Source: Sequoia sempervirens
Lineage: Eukaryota > Streptophyta > Pinopsida > Cupressales > Cupressaceae
Direction: 5' to 3'
DNA length: 64,000 bases
Assembly (NCBI GenBank): GCA_007258455.2
Contig: VDFB02047230.1
Coordinates: 161,890,635-161,954,634 of the forward strand
Shown here: positions 10,754 through 23,215 of the stretch, piece by piece
How the letters are laid out: every line of letters begins with the position of its first letter
Numbering within the stretch: the stretch's first letter is position 1
Position numbers and translations under genes: made by a program
The notes under the pieces: model-generated
The model's input: only the letters and a program-made list of their open reading frames with translations
What the model was told of the DNA's origin: nothing
The model's database searches: none

Positions 10754-13700
10754 TTGATAGTCTTGATCATGAAGTGTCCCCTCTCTATCCTATGTAGAAC
10801 CTTTGCCTTTTCCTTGAATCATGCATACCAAAATAATTTGGATTCTCATTGAGAATGAAATCACAATAGAGTTTCCTCAAGAAATATTGTAACAATTCAT
10901 TATTGTTACATGAGGGATGTTCAATAACCATCTCCCCCTACCCAAAAAAATTATTTATTCCTTGGTGTTGACACCAATGGATAGAGAATATTTTATGAAT
11001 TTCATGTATGAAGGTATTTTTTTTTATATCTTTCACTTGTTTATATGAAAAATTTGAATTTGAACAAAATTCTCGTGCATTCTCCCTATAATTTTACCAT
11101 GTGTATTTGACCACTAATATAATCTATGTGAGAATTCATAGATAACACAAATATGACAATAACTCTTTGATGTGTTCTCATTGAATTATTTTTTTAATGT
11201 TTCAACCAATGCTTGAAGTTCTTTTTTATTTGCTTCAATTTACCTAATATGTTTTCTTATGTTTCACAATGATGTCGAGGAATGGATATAGGGGTTTGAA
11301 GATGGTTAGGTTGTGTCTACTCTTTTGCAAGATTTATTTGATGCACTTGGTCTAGCAATTTATAATTTGAAGGAGTTGAATGATTTTCATTTGCTAAAAA
11401 TTAAAAAAAATTGAAACAAAACTATTGAAAAATAAATTTTATTTTATTTTAATTTATTAAATATATAATTTTTACCTTGTTGACCTCATGAACATCATTG
11501 CAACATTGTGTTGGGATTGAAATCACTCCTAAAGCTTCAATAGCTCCAATGGCTTGTAAACTCAAGCATCATTTTTATATTGTGTTTTGGGCATTGTGGA
11601 GAAACACACAAGCTAAAGTGAGTTCAATTGAATTTTATTTTTATTTTTATGGATTGCAAAATACAAGTGCATTATGACTCAATAATGATTGACTTAGGCT
11701 CAATCACCACCAAGCCATAATATGAGCACATTATAATGTAAGAGTTTTATATGCAAAATGAACCAAAAATAGTTTGTCACTTTTTTCTCCCCCATCTTTG
11801 TACACTTATTATAGTTTATATTTTTATTTACTGTCACTAATTGATTAAGTATTTTATGGTATTTAGTTAATCAGGTTAATACTCATCCATTTATATTAAA
11901 ATAAATAAATAAAATCCATTTTTATTTTTATTTCTCTTCAAATAATAAAAAATCTAATTATCCACTCATATTCCATCATAACTCCTCCATATTCCCTTTT
12001 ATTTTTAACCCATGCACAACTAATTATCCAAAGTAAATAAATAAAAAAGACTAATTATATTAAATTATATTCACCTATTTTAGAGCCTACTAAGGAGCCT
12101 TCATAACTCTTCTTGACTATTATTAGTTAGTGACTCATCTATCCTTAGTCCAAAACTTACAAATCAACCCTCATATTCAAATCCAATCATGAAGAGGTAT
12201 TTTTAGATTTGCATTAATTTCCTATTGTCTGTTACCTCTTTCAAAGAGGTATTCACTATTTTAAAGATATTTGTGACTACTCTATCATTACATGGAGTTC
12301 ATGGAACTACATTTCTCTTGGCTTGATATGTCCCTATATGATAATCACTTATTTAGTTCACCATAAACCTTATTTCTCCCAAGTTGAGCATTAAGTTATC
12401 CATCCCCTGCAAAATTTTCAAGGATTCAAATTGGCTATCCTCTTGAAATTTCATCTTCATCTCCCTCAAATGAATCTATCTATAACTTCTCCATATTCTT
12501 CTCTTTGTTCCTTGAATTAATCTCAAGTATTATAAAGTTATTTCAATAATGTTTTGTGGTCCAAGCTCAACACTAGTTTGAACAATTTTATAGGTGGCCC
12601 TAACTTGTAAGTCCTTAAAAGGAAGTTTCTTCACTTTAAACTTCATGTGAGTGAGAGACTTCAATTACTTTAACTTTTACCCTCATCATGCTTATTTTGT
12701 TGTGTTCTTGAACATACTAAGCACTTGTTTTTAGAGTATAATTTTTCTATCTCTATTAAAAAGTTGATGCATGATATGTCATTATTACAAACACCTTATA
12801 TACAAAAACTATTAATTCTATATCACATAGTCAAAATAAAATCAATTACTAATACATTACTAAATTAAATTTATATAAATTAAAACTATAAATTAATTAT
12901 TCCAAAAATAAATCTATGCAATAATCTATGATATTTATCTCAAGCTCTATCATATCATTAATCTTGATCCATAAAAATATGATATATATTAGAATAGGAA
13001 GAAATAAATATAATAATCCTCCCTTTGGTGCTCCACCACCCCTCATCCATCCACGTCAAAGAAATACATTTTTGAAAATTAATCTTAACATATGCTACTT
13101 ACAATGCAAATGATATTATATATTTATTATTATTTTATTGTGTTTTAGGTCATCATATCACTTTCTTGAGCACTCAAATAGGAAAAGATATTTAGTCATC
13201 ATGACTTTAGACCCACATAAATATATTATATAAATGGATTATGTTGATAACACACTTAAAGTAGATCAAAAAGCAAATCCTTAAGTAACTTCGAAGTGAA
13301 GGAACCCCTTGACTAGACCAATTACGGATCTCCATTAAATAAAAAGTCAAAATTCCTTAACATCATTTGCTCAATAATTTTAGTGGCTTCTTTTCAAACC
13401 CTAGAAAGTGGATGATTGCAAGATATATCTTATTATGCTTTTGAGCAAAATCATTTTGGAAGGGAAGTGCTTAAATAAGGAGTGGATGAACCTTTGAAAA
13501 CTTCATAATAAAATATAATTATTAGTTAATCTTTTTAATTAAGGTAATTATTGTGATGGATAAGTATATTATTTTTTATTTTATTTAAAAAATAAAAAAT
13601 ATTTAAAGTAATCTTTTGAAGAGTTATTTAATTTTTAAATTAAATAATTGTTTCTAGAATGAACAATAATTTTCAAATAGAGATAAACAATTTTAAAAAA

Positions 13701-14589
13701 ATTCTAAGAAATTGTTTATTTGTAAAATAATAAAATAATTTTATTGATATATTTCTATTTTTTATTAAAAAATGAATATATGAGTGAAGTGTGATTAATA
13801 TTGAAGACAAAGAGTCAAAGTATATATATGATGTGAAAATGTAAACATATAATTGATAAAGAGAAGATATAAGAATGTGCAAAACTATTTCATTAATTTT
13901 GATTGATGTGTTGTGATTAATGTTGAATGTATATAAAATTAGATACTAGAAAAATGTACATACAATTAAGAATGGGTTGTCCTCTATTTTGAACTATTGT
14001 ACAACATCATGTCAATGATCTTGACATCTAGTTCCATTGTTGACCAATTTCCAAATGAAATTCATTGCCAAATTATAGATAATCTTGTATTTGTGATAAG
14101 ATGTGGATGCAAATTTTATTAATGGAGTCTTTTATCTCTCTTGTAATTTGCTTTATCATAAAGAAAAAAAAGAATCATGTCTTATAAATTTAAAAAAAGA
14201 AAAGAAAAGAAAAAGAAAAACTAAATTAGAGAGTACAATTTCTTTTTATTATACATTAAATTAACGATATATGAAATAAATATTAAATAAAAATTAATAT
14301 ATATTTTAAACATGTTTCTCTAAAATCTATCAAATTCAATCTTTTTTTATTTTTTATATTGAATCAAAGCAAAAAATTACATATAAAAATAAATAAATGG
14401 GAAACTAACAAGCTGGGCAACTAGCAAGTTGCTACACAAGTAAAATCACTTACAAACCATCTAAACTATTCCATAACCATGAGGATATACCCCAAACATC
14501 ACAAGGCATTGCCTTAGATTATGAATTTAACCATACTTTGAAGTTGTTTATAGCAAAGAGAATCTTTTTCATGTAACTGCAATAACTCA
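10754..14589. other. AT-rich DNA, no gene recognised
   Basis: Only short frames without recognisable domains were seen. The stretch has many poly-A and poly-T runs and a purine-rich patch near 14163-14223 (aaaagaaaagaaaaag). The right flank of the copia insertion begins here. Old repeats decayed past recognition are likely but not shown. Confidence 0.6.
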
Positions 14590-14960
14590 AACTTTTTCTT
14601 GTCCAAATGATCGCTGATCTTTACATTTTCCTTTGGGACCTCTGCAATTGAGAGCACAAAAAGACAATTTGGAAGATGATATCAGCGTAAAACGTTAACA
14701 TTTCTCCTTTTTGACGAACATTATGCTTTGAAAAGATTGCTAAACATCTATATTTCCATATGTTATACAAAATAGTATGTCTCATTGAGTTAGCCACAAT
14801 ATTATTTTTAAGACAGAGGGCCAAACCAAGAGATTTGAAAATCGTATTGCATTTTCTTTTAGTCTATGAACAATCCTAGAAAAACATGTTTTAAGCTTTC
14901 ACTTTGTCATAAGAGACATTTAACAGGTTGCACAACTATAAATTTTAATTTGTCGCCAAT
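14590..14960 (-). pseudogene. Probable LINE 3' remnant (zf-RVT-like)
   Basis: Minus-strand translation across stops reads SLGLALCLKNN, SMRHTILYNIWKYRCLAIF and EMLTFYADIIFQIVF, with a Cys-containing stretch upstream ending in NMFF-x-DCS. This recalls the zf-RVT region at the C-terminus of plant LINE reverse transcriptases (a Cys cluster, then HLFF-x-C, then W-x-IW-x-x-RN). No RT core was seen nearby, so only a 5'-truncated tail would be present. Moderate confidence: the match is by pattern only. Confidence 0.42.
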
Positions 14961-15629
14961 AGACTGAATTGAAATAATTTCCAAAATTAAATACAATCTT
15001 ATCTAATTTTAATTTATAAAACAAATAAATACCTTCATACTAATATTTTAAAGTATTTTTAATTATATATTTTTTAAAATAAAACAGAAAATACCATTAA
15101 CCAAATTAAAATATATAAACTAATAAGAAAACAATTTATATATTATATATAATATAATCACCAAACGTTATGAGTACAGGACAAATAAACAATCTATTGT
15201 CAAGTAGAATTTTCTAGCAACTACCAAGATAAGCCTCCAGAAATTACCTGTACTATACATAGTCCAATGTTTGGTACTGTTCATAGTCAAAAGAGGAAAC
15301 ATCAGAAAGGAGATATTTTTGAGAATCCGTGGAAAACACTTGCCTTCTGCCCTAAATTTTCCTTTCCCTAACATTCTTGATCAAAAGCATATCTGATCGG
15401 ATGCGTGGTGTTCCATCGTGCTGCCTCTGCCTCTTGCGAGTTAGAAAAGTGGCCACCAAATCTTGTCCCAGAAGCCTGCACTGACTGCAGCCACGTGCCA
15501 TTTCAATCAAGCAAGTTCTTTTCGTATATATTGTCTATTAGGTAAGTCCACAGCACGGAAATATTCAAGCTGTGCCGACCGACCAAACCAGTCACATCAA
15601 AGGGCATTTTACGGACTGACCGACAAAAG
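14961..15629. other. Spacer upstream of a tandem duplication
   Basis: AT-rich up to about 15150, then of more balanced composition. A plus-strand open frame at 15463-15720 has no recognisable domain and overlaps the tandem duplication that follows, so it is not called as a gene. Confidence 0.5.
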
Positions 15630-15870
15630 TAAAGTGATGACAACTGTCATGCGCCTCTCTGGTTCCTACCTTGAAAACCTTGCTTTTAATTCAATGGTTA
15701 CATCAATTGGTAAAGTTTAACTGACGGGAATTTTTGTATCAACAGAATTATGACAGCTGTCCTATGTCTCGCTGGCTCCCATCTATTTGTATTGTAAACC
15801 CTGCTTTTGATTCAATGGTGAGTTCAATTGGTGGGAAAGATGGAATATTTTCTGATGTTCTTTTTCAACA
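15630..15870. repeat. Imperfect tandem duplication, period about 117 bp
   Basis: Two adjacent copies share phrases in the same order. Copy one has gacaactgtcatg, aaccttgcttttaattcaat and atcaattggtaaag. Copy two has gacagctgtccta, aaccctgcttttgattcaat and ttcaattggtggga. The first shared phrase recurs 117 bp downstream. The block lies 0.9 kb downstream of the stop of the host gene. Confidence 0.75.
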
Positions 15871-16750
15871 GAATGAACAATTTTCGGATCGACTGAATCC
15901 ATTGCATCAATAGAACCCTGTTACTTCTTTAAAATCAATAATTGATCTTGGTTGTGTAAGATCTGTTGGTCTGTAGGGTCTTGTCCTGTAGGGTATGGCT
16001 CTGTAGATTCTGGTCATATCCATGGCATCAACAACTACCTTACCATGTCTGGTGCCAGATGCTTAATCAATGGCAGAATCAACATAATCAATGGTAGAAT
16101 AAACTCGTAAATTAGCAGAATCAATTGTTGAATCGACTATTTAATCAATGAAATCAAATTCTGCTCAGTCAACAACTGAATCCATCAAGATTCAAATCTG
16201 GATCAGATTTGACTGTGAATAATTTTAATAAGTTGATATTTTAATTATAAAAAATTAAATGAAACACGGCTTCTAATTTAAATATAATTTATTTATCTTG
16301 CTATAATCCACTTACAAAGAACAGAGATGCCAATGTTTATGCAGTCCAGATATTTGGAGTTTAAAAAAGAGCTCACTGTTCCTTACTGTGAGTTGTACGA
16401 TTTCCCCCGCAATCATCTTTAAGGTGCTAGGTGATATAGACAACAGAAACTATACGGTGAAGGCTCCGTGATCTGTGCATAAACGAACTGATTTGCTAAA
16501 ATTTGGGAAAAAGAACAGTCATGGTGAGGAATTCTGAATACATATTTTGTTAAAAGCTTCTTGGAGGATTTGTTCTATCTGCATCCTGGTTCCTTTTACA
16601 AGTACGGCTAGTTGCAATTCCATCCCAGTGATACATATGCTTCCCGCGAATATCATTATACAGAAGCTAAATTTTGAAAACCTGCAGATCAGTTTCCTGT
16701 TGTAGCTTAAATACTAATATTTACATCTTTTCCAGACAAAAATGTCTCAT
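15871..16750. other. 3' flank of the DUF4408/DUF761 gene
   Basis: No gene seen. At 16060-16160 short phrases such as aatcaatgg and agaatcaa recur irregularly. The 3' UTR of the minus-strand gene must begin at 16750 and run leftward. No clear AATAAA signal was found close to the stop, so its end is unknown. Confidence 0.5.
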
Positions 16751-17551
16751 TTACTTGCCGATTTGCTTCGCTATTGCTTGATAGTAAGCAAAGGATTCTT
16801 CTTTCCCAAGTCGCCCTTTGAAGTTGGCGATGAACTCATCCGATCTCCTCTGCAATTCCTCAGCTGAAAATGTTGCTGTCACCGCACACGGACCTTCCTT
16901 CACGATCATAGAATTAGCTTCCGATCTCTGCAATTCTTCAGCCGAAACGGCTGCCGACTCCGTGCACGGAACTTCCATCACGATCAAAGATTTAGCTTCC
17001 GATATCTGCAATTCATTGGCAGAAATGGTTGCTGACTCCGTGCACGGAACTTCCATCACGATCAAAGATTTAGCTTCCGAGGTTTGTGTTTGCTGCTGCG
17101 TCTCCAGATATTCCGACGATCTCCGTTTCTGGAGCTCCACGGAATTTTTCCGCCGGAAAGAGGTGGCTTGTGAGCTGCTTTGCTTCTTCCTCGAAACAGG
17201 GCTCGCAGCGTTGTGTTTCCGCGCGGCTTCGCTCCTCCTTACGAACTCCTCATAGAGAGCCTCGCTTCCACTGGAAGGAGCGAGCGATCCAGAGAGATAC
17301 GCGAGGGTGATGACTATAACATTGGTCAACAAAAAGAGAAACCATTGATTTGAACAGAAGTCCCAAAGCTCAGGGATCTTCACAAGGCAAACCTCTCGCA
17401 GGGCGACTGACACGGCTTTGAAATTAAAACAAATCTTAAACACAGTCAAGAAAACAACGGGAGGGAGGCAAAGCAATTTTATGGTCTGAACTCGCTTCAA
17501 TTTCAGTACTTTGAGCTTCTCCGCCTTCAACGGTTCGAATCCCTCCGACAT
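16751..17551 (-). CDS. DUF4408/DUF761-type membrane protein, intact
   Basis: A single-exon ORF of 266 aa, the only host-like intact gene here. Residues 1-95 resemble the DUF4408 N-terminus: a short basic lead, a hydrophobic segment at about 27-47 (LCLPPVVFLTVFKICF), and a second at about 70-88 (WFLFLLTNVIVITLAYLSG). Residues 95-155 are polar and basic. Residues 156-234 hold three 26-aa tandem repeats built on SEAKSLIVMEVPCTES. The C-terminus, RRSDEFIANFKGRL, fits the DUF761 end, where E/D-E-F-I-x-x-F is typical. Plant proteins with this pairing are membrane-anchored and largely uncharacterised; the biochemical role is unknown. The ATG is the first in frame and lies about 170 nt downstream of a plausible TSS. 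GC content is clearly above that of the surrounding DNA. Confidence 0.88.
   Translation of the reverse strand: MSEGFEPLKAEKLKVLKLKRVQTIKLLCLPPVVFLTVFKICFNFKAVSVALREVCLVKIPELWDFCSNQWFLFLLTNVIVITLAYLSGSLAPSSGSEALYEEFVRRSEAARKHNAASPVSRKKQSSSQATSFRRKNSVELQKRRSSEYLETQQQTQTSEAKSLIVMEVPCTESATISANELQISEAKSLIVMEVPCTESAAVSAEELQRSEANSMIVKEGPCAVTATFSAEELQRRSDEFIANFKGRLGKEESFAYYQAIAKQIGK
16850..17083 (-). repeat. Three 78-bp in-frame tandem repeats
   Basis: Units begin at 16850, 16928 and 17006, each 78 bp and each encoding 26 aa. On the plus strand each starts ctgcaatt. The second and third units are the most alike, sharing the run gtgcacggaacttccatcac; the first is more diverged. Because 78 is a multiple of three, the repeat changes protein length without shifting frame. 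Confidence 0.95.
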
Positions 17552-17743
17552 CTTGCAATGTTTTTGGCCTCACAAACAAATTAAAAAACACAAACTGAAT
17601 CTACTGACAAAAAGCGCCAAAATTCTGGACCAAAAAGATCACGACAGGAGAGAATTTTGGGGAAAGACAGTGGTATTCCTTACTACTTACTGAATAATGG
17701 CAGCAAGGCTTGTTCGACGAAAATGAAGGGGTTTGAGGTCGAA

Positions 17744-17754
17744 CATTTAAATAG
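17744..17754 (-). promoter_or_regulatory. Probable TATA box of the DUF4408/DUF761 gene
   Basis: The minus strand reads CTATTTAAATG, a good plant TATA-like element, 193 bp upstream of the ATG at 17551. Transcription would start near 17715-17720, leaving a 5' UTR of roughly 165 nt. No competing intact gene lies to the right. Position and sequence support it; there is no expression evidence. Confidence 0.5.
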
Positions 17755-17799
17755 GCAACGGGCTAATTAATTAAAATTAATCTGTGCCTCCTTAAGAAA

Positions 17800-18529
17800 A
17801 AGCAACATTCAACCGATGAAATCATATGGTGGTGGTAATTGAATTAAATTGATATGCTTTTTAACTGTAAAACACTATCAGATATTTTTATAATTGGAAT
17901 GGTAACATTTGGGTTTATTTAAGCTTAAATATAGTTTTACCTATTCAAAGTTTTTTTTATATCAAAATCATCTTAAAGAAATTTTGAGTCTATTTGAAAT
18001 CTCCTTTTTATGTGGCAGAGTCTTTTTAAAATTTTGATTGTATTTTATTTAGAAATTTAACTATCAAATTTATAAAGAACTATAAAGAAATATAATAAAG
18101 ATATACATTTCTATTTTAATTTATATTATATTGTAAATAGAGTTATTAAATACATTTTTTCTTCTTATTTTGAAGTATTTTATTTTTACTAGAGTTGTTA
18201 GATGCTTTTTCTTCTCTCATAGATACATGTATCACATGTATATTGGATTTAAATGTAATGCTTCTTTAACTAAGTTGTTATGAGAAAGGAGAACTAGTCA
18301 ATAGAAGTAATCTAGGGATTAAATTTGGATGAATCACACCTTTAGGATATTTGAACCTTGGTGCATGGTGTAATGAAGAAACATACCATCATCCTTACCA
18401 CAAGAGCTAAAATATTTCAATTGAAAAAATATTCACTTTAAACTTATGAAAAAAGTAATAAAATTAAAATATTAAAACAGATCATTCACACAAACACGCA
18501 AACTAAGTGACAAATATAATATAACAATT
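17800..18529. other. AT-rich upstream flank, no gene
   Basis: No domain-bearing frame or terminal repeat seen. It is the upstream intergenic region of the host gene. Confidence 0.55.
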
Positions 18530-18686
18530 TAATATTACTCGCATATATATCTTCAATACATCTATCTAAAAGACATTAAGAGATATTAGTCTCAAACACA
18601 CCTATATTCGATTTCTGACATAAGTTAGAAAAGTGTCTCAAACATTTTTTAGATAGATATATTTAAGATATATATGCTAGTGTATT
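18530..18686. repeat. Foldback (MITE-like) element, about 157 bp
   Basis: The left arm 18530-18572 and the right arm 18647-18686 are inverted copies of about 40 nt. The left arm holds gcatatatatcttc then atctatctaaaa; the reverse complement of the right arm holds gcatatatatctta then atctatctaaaa. A spacer of about 75 nt separates them. Size and structure suit a small non-autonomous foldback element or a hairpin-forming locus. No target duplication was established. Confidence 0.65.
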
Positions 18687-21600
18687 AGATTTCTATATAT
18701 ATGTATATACAATTACGTAAAATGAATGTTTGGAATGTAAATGATTGTAAAATTTATGTTTAAAAACTTTTCTTATCCACTCACTCAATTACAAACCCCC
18801 ATCTCACAATTGTAATTACCCCTTTTAACACAATAAACTAGAATTATAAAAATACAAATATCCAAATAAGCACATTCAATATGATATTCCATACCTTTAA
18901 ATATATTAGCAACCCAATAAATATATATCTTAATTAGAGATCTCGAAAACTAACCATATCCATATCCAATATCCCATTCCTATTCAATACCATATTCATT
19001 TCTGTACAACTCTGATTCTAACCCCGTACCTTTATACCCTTAAAAGAACAATGTTGAGCACATAAAATCATTAAAATTGTACTCTAAATATCAATTAAAT
19101 TAAAATAATCAAATATTGTGTTCAACCTATCCATTGTAAACATCTTGAAACTAAGTCCCTTCATAAATAGTTGGTGCATTGAACAAAATATCAATTGAAC
19201 TTAAATAATCAAATTGTTGTGTTCAACATACCGATTATTTATCTTAACACCCAATCCGGCATTGAACACCATATCAATTAATGCATTGAACAACGTGTCA
19301 ATTGTTTACAGCAAGTGAATTCTACTGAACGTCAAATTTCTCCTTAATAAAGGAAAGGCATGTGGTTGTGGGATCCAACTTGTTTCACATGGAATCCAGA
19401 TGATCAGTTGAAGAGTCTCTGTAATTGGTTTAGTATACAGTGAATAGGTAAAGTTTGTATTGGTGGGGAAAGGTATAAACTTTACTGATCCCCCGTGATA
19501 CGCTCCTTTACAAGTATATCTCTCGACCACTGTAACATTCTTTTGCCTGGATCCGTCGATCTCCATGACTTGTCTCAGTCTTATTTTTGTGTGGGTCTAC
19601 CCACTTACTTTTGACTTTGTTTTTAATTGCGCTCTCCTTTTCACCATTTGAGGAGTACTACACAAGATTTCTTGCTAGCCAGCTACAAGTAAATTCAGTC
19701 TTTCACTCTTTAATGACACAGTTCTTCCACGAGACTAATGTTTTTTCATGTAAAGTGAAGTGCACTGTAATTTAATGGTGGGTGATGACCAAGACTCTAT
19801 AACAATACTATTAACTTTCTTCACTGCCTCAGGAAAGGTAAAGCAATGGTGGCGGTAACAGGTAAACAAGGCAGCTTTACAAAAATATGTATAATTATAT
19901 GGAGGATCTTTCTAAATGGATTTCAATATCAGATCACATAAAATACACTTGGCCAAAGATAAAATATTAAGCAGATGGATCCAAGGACAAGGATGATTCC
20001 TTTTGAATTTCTGGATACTTCCATTATTCCAGGTATTCTTAGGTTTTCTAATACAAAAGTTTGTGTGTATATTTATAGATACAAAATTGTTATGTTAATT
20101 TTCTCTGTGTTTTGGGTTCATCTGAGTATATTATTTTTAATATAATGACAAGCTTATAAGTTATATTTTGGGTAATTTTGGTTCATGTTATTATCTTATG
20201 TAGATCTTATCATCATTTATTTTTAGAAATTAATTTTAATAATTAAATCTTTTATTCACTTATGTGAGTGTGGACTTGATCTAGACAATTTATGTAGTCA
20301 CAAATTTATATTTTAAACTCTTAAAATTCACATTCGAAATAAAGGGTTGGGTAGGGGCACAAGATCATCAATAAATCTTGCTAGATTCCTCTAACAAGAT
20401 CATACATCTATGTTGATTTATGTGCTTTTTTGTTGCATTTAAAGGCATTCATTAATTAATTTGAAATAATATGATGTAATTTGAAATAGTAACTAAGTCA
20501 AAGTGCTTGAGGAGGAAATAGTTATGCATTGTCTACTTGTGACATCATCCTAGGCCTATTGCACATTTTCTTGTTGTCCTTGTTTCAAAGCTATTGAATC
20601 AGTTATATTAGGGGTTTGATAGAGAAGAACACGACTCTTGCAATTCAACAAAATCCCTAAGAGTGTTTGTAAACATCATCAATCCTTTTTGAGATTCAAA
20701 AATCAAATATTTGAGGCAAGCAAATTCTAACAATAAATTTTTTACTATTTCATTCATATAAATACATGTTTAGTTGGACATGTGCCAGTTCACTTTCCTA
20801 AGCATGGAGATTAGATCCGTATGCACAAATTTGAACTAGAGCAATGCATAATCACTTTGCATATTCTAAGACATTTGTTTGATTAGGTCCTAATACTCTA
20901 ACATTATGGAAATTCACTTCTTGTAAACACCATTCCTTCCTCTTCAGAATCTCTCTAACCAATTATTACATTTAAATTTAATAATTTCCATAATTAATTC
21001 ATTTATTGTTTCAAGCCCCAACTCTTTTATTTAGGTCAAAATTACCTTTTTATTGCTTTTATTTATTTAATTAACCTAGATTATTTATGTAAATGGTGGG
21101 TTTTCCCTTACTCTTTTGGTTCAACTCAACTTTCTTACACCCCTTTTTCTAATTGCATTATCTTATATCACATTTTATTAGGGTTTGGATACTCCCCTAT
21201 TTTATTACCATTGATTTATCTATATTAGTTATTGGACATTTATTGGATGATATCTCTTTGATCTTTACCCATCCACCCTTAGTTTACATACTTCATTAAT
21301 ATATAATAGACTATTATCATTTTTATCTTTATCATTTATTACAAATTTTGATATATTTATATCATCTTATCACATTTGATCTTATTTTCCTTGATACTTG
21401 CATGTCCTTTTGTCAATACATGTGAGGTTTTATTGTCCATGGAGGTGTTATTATGCCATGTGTGTACCTTTTCTTCCTTCATTGACCTAGTATTCACATT
21501 TTCTCCTCTATTGGATGCCCTCACCTTAATTATCTATGTAGTTCATGTTGCTTCTATTTTTCCTATGGATAATGCTAATGGCGCATTTGAGCATAATGAT

Positions 21601-21885
21601 ACTCTTACCTTTGAGTATTTTTCCTTCACATGCTTTGATTTATGACACAAGTTCTAGTGACATATGCAGGGATTGTGTTTTATGTCATGATTTATACGTT
21701 TCTTAGTTATACATTCTAATGTGGTGCTAAGTAAGTGAATGGAAATAGTGGACAAAAATGTAGTCAAAAGTGAACACTTTTTTCTTTAAATCAACTAAAC
21801 CTAAACTTGGATGAATATAATAAGAACATGTTCCTTGTAGTATTATGTATCTAGTTTCTAGCTACTAGAGATTATTTGAAATGTC
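18687..21885. other. AT-rich DNA with a short local duplication
   Basis: No recognised gene. At 19088-19128 and 19189-19230 two similar segments occur about 101 bp apart, each beginning tatcaatt and containing aaataatcaaat then gtgttcaac. Open frames at 19306-19566 and 21376-21645 have no visible domain. 19310-19830 is less AT-rich than its surroundings and could hide an exon of an unrecognised gene, but I see no support for one. Confidence 0.5.
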
Positions 21886-23050
21886 TAAGGTTAAGGGGGT
21901 GGAATGTTGAGTACAGACAAAAGTGTTCTTATTTTTATTAATAAAAATAACAAAGTGTTTGGTGTACACATCCCAATTTTAGTTGTATTAGATAATTTAA
22001 AATAATATTTGGGATAAATATAGCTAAGAGTGAGTGCTACAAGTTTTATATTTTTATATTTTTTATTAAATAATCTTTTTGATAAATTTTCAAAGTGGAT
22101 GCATCTTAATAATTATACCACTGAGTGTTAATCTAGTTGTTAAATGCTCACTCATTTGCATACTCAAGCCTCTTCCATAAGGGATAGGTGTTTGTGCATA
22201 TGAAAGGCATCTATCCATATGGGATATGCATCCATCCATGTATGGGATAAAAAATCCTATATCCATTTGAGATACACATATATCTGGAAATGAGATAGAC
22301 ATTTATCCATATAGGACAGGTACATGCTCCAGCCAGAGAATTAGACTTATTGGGACCATCTGAGCCCTAAGCCACTTAGTAAAGACTACATTTCCCCATT
22401 GAAAGTGCACTGAGGTCAATGTCTATTATGAGTATACATATAATAAATAAATGGATTGAGTCCCAACTCAAAATTTGACCTAAAGCCTTGAGGAGTCAAG
22501 CAAATCTATTCATGATTTCTTCTAAGTATATAATAATATATTTTATCTTAATTTTACTCTAGAGGTTTACCTTTAAGTTTAATTTAGTGACTTAATTATT
22601 TATTAGGTTGGGATAATAATTTAATCATTTTTTTTGTAAAATTTAAAATCCAATCTTTAGCAAAAGCCCTAACCTTACACTTGAAAAATTATGTACAAAG
22701 AACCTTCATTCACTAGACTACGTACATATTGATGATCTCTAGAAATTTCTAGTTTCCTTTCTTTAATTTCGTGTTTTTTTTAACTTATTTCTACTAAATT
22801 TGAAAGATATTTCTAAAAATTTCCTTATACTTTAAGTATTTAAAAGCATTGAAGATGGTATTCTATATTGATGAATGATTGTGTGATCTTTGAATGTCTA
22901 TGGGATTTAGTAGAATTTTGTGATTAATTATAGTTGTTAATAATGAAAAACTCCTTTGGAATAAGACTAACCCTTGCAGTGAAGAACTTGTCAACCTGCG
23001 TTAAAAGAATTCTCAACCTACAGTAGAAGGATGTTAGTTCAACACAACTA
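21886..23050 (+). repeat. Possible copia-type polypurine tract and 3' LTR start
   Basis: The plus strand at 21886-21904 reads aaggttaagggggtggaa, directly followed by tgttgagtac. This is the usual arrangement of a plant copia polypurine tract and LTR start. No RNase H, matching upstream LTR or target duplication was found. It may be a truncated element; the end near 23050 is a guess based on a CA-ending phrase. Confidence 0.28.
22174..22320. repeat. Irregular CCATATGGGATA repeats
   Basis: Variants of ccatatgggata occur at 22174, 22214, 22236, 22263 and 22306, spaced 22 to 43 bp apart. They lie in the possible LTR that starts at 21905. The motif core CATATG is palindromic. Confidence 0.6.
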
Positions 23051-23215
23051 GGGGAGGTGATCTACTACAACACATGTACATATTTCCCGAAGATGATGCA
23101 AGTGATGTTCTAGGAATGTGAACATGAATATTCATGGGCCACTCCATCTTTTTACTTTCTATTATTAATAAATCGTGGAAGAAAGATGAAGCTTTCTTTA
23201 ACATTGGATACAAAA

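Noticed and set aside
15463..15720. Plus-strand 85-aa open frame
   Set aside because: No recognisable domain or start context, and its end runs into a tandem duplication.
16818..17255. Plus-strand 145-aa open frame opposite the host gene
   Set aside because: It is antisense to the repeat region of the DUF4408/DUF761 gene; its own repeats mirror the 78-bp units, and it shows no domain.
19306..19566. Minus-strand 86-aa open frame in a less AT-rich stretch
   Set aside because: No domain, no partner exons, no promoter signal. Kept only as a remark in the intergenic entry.
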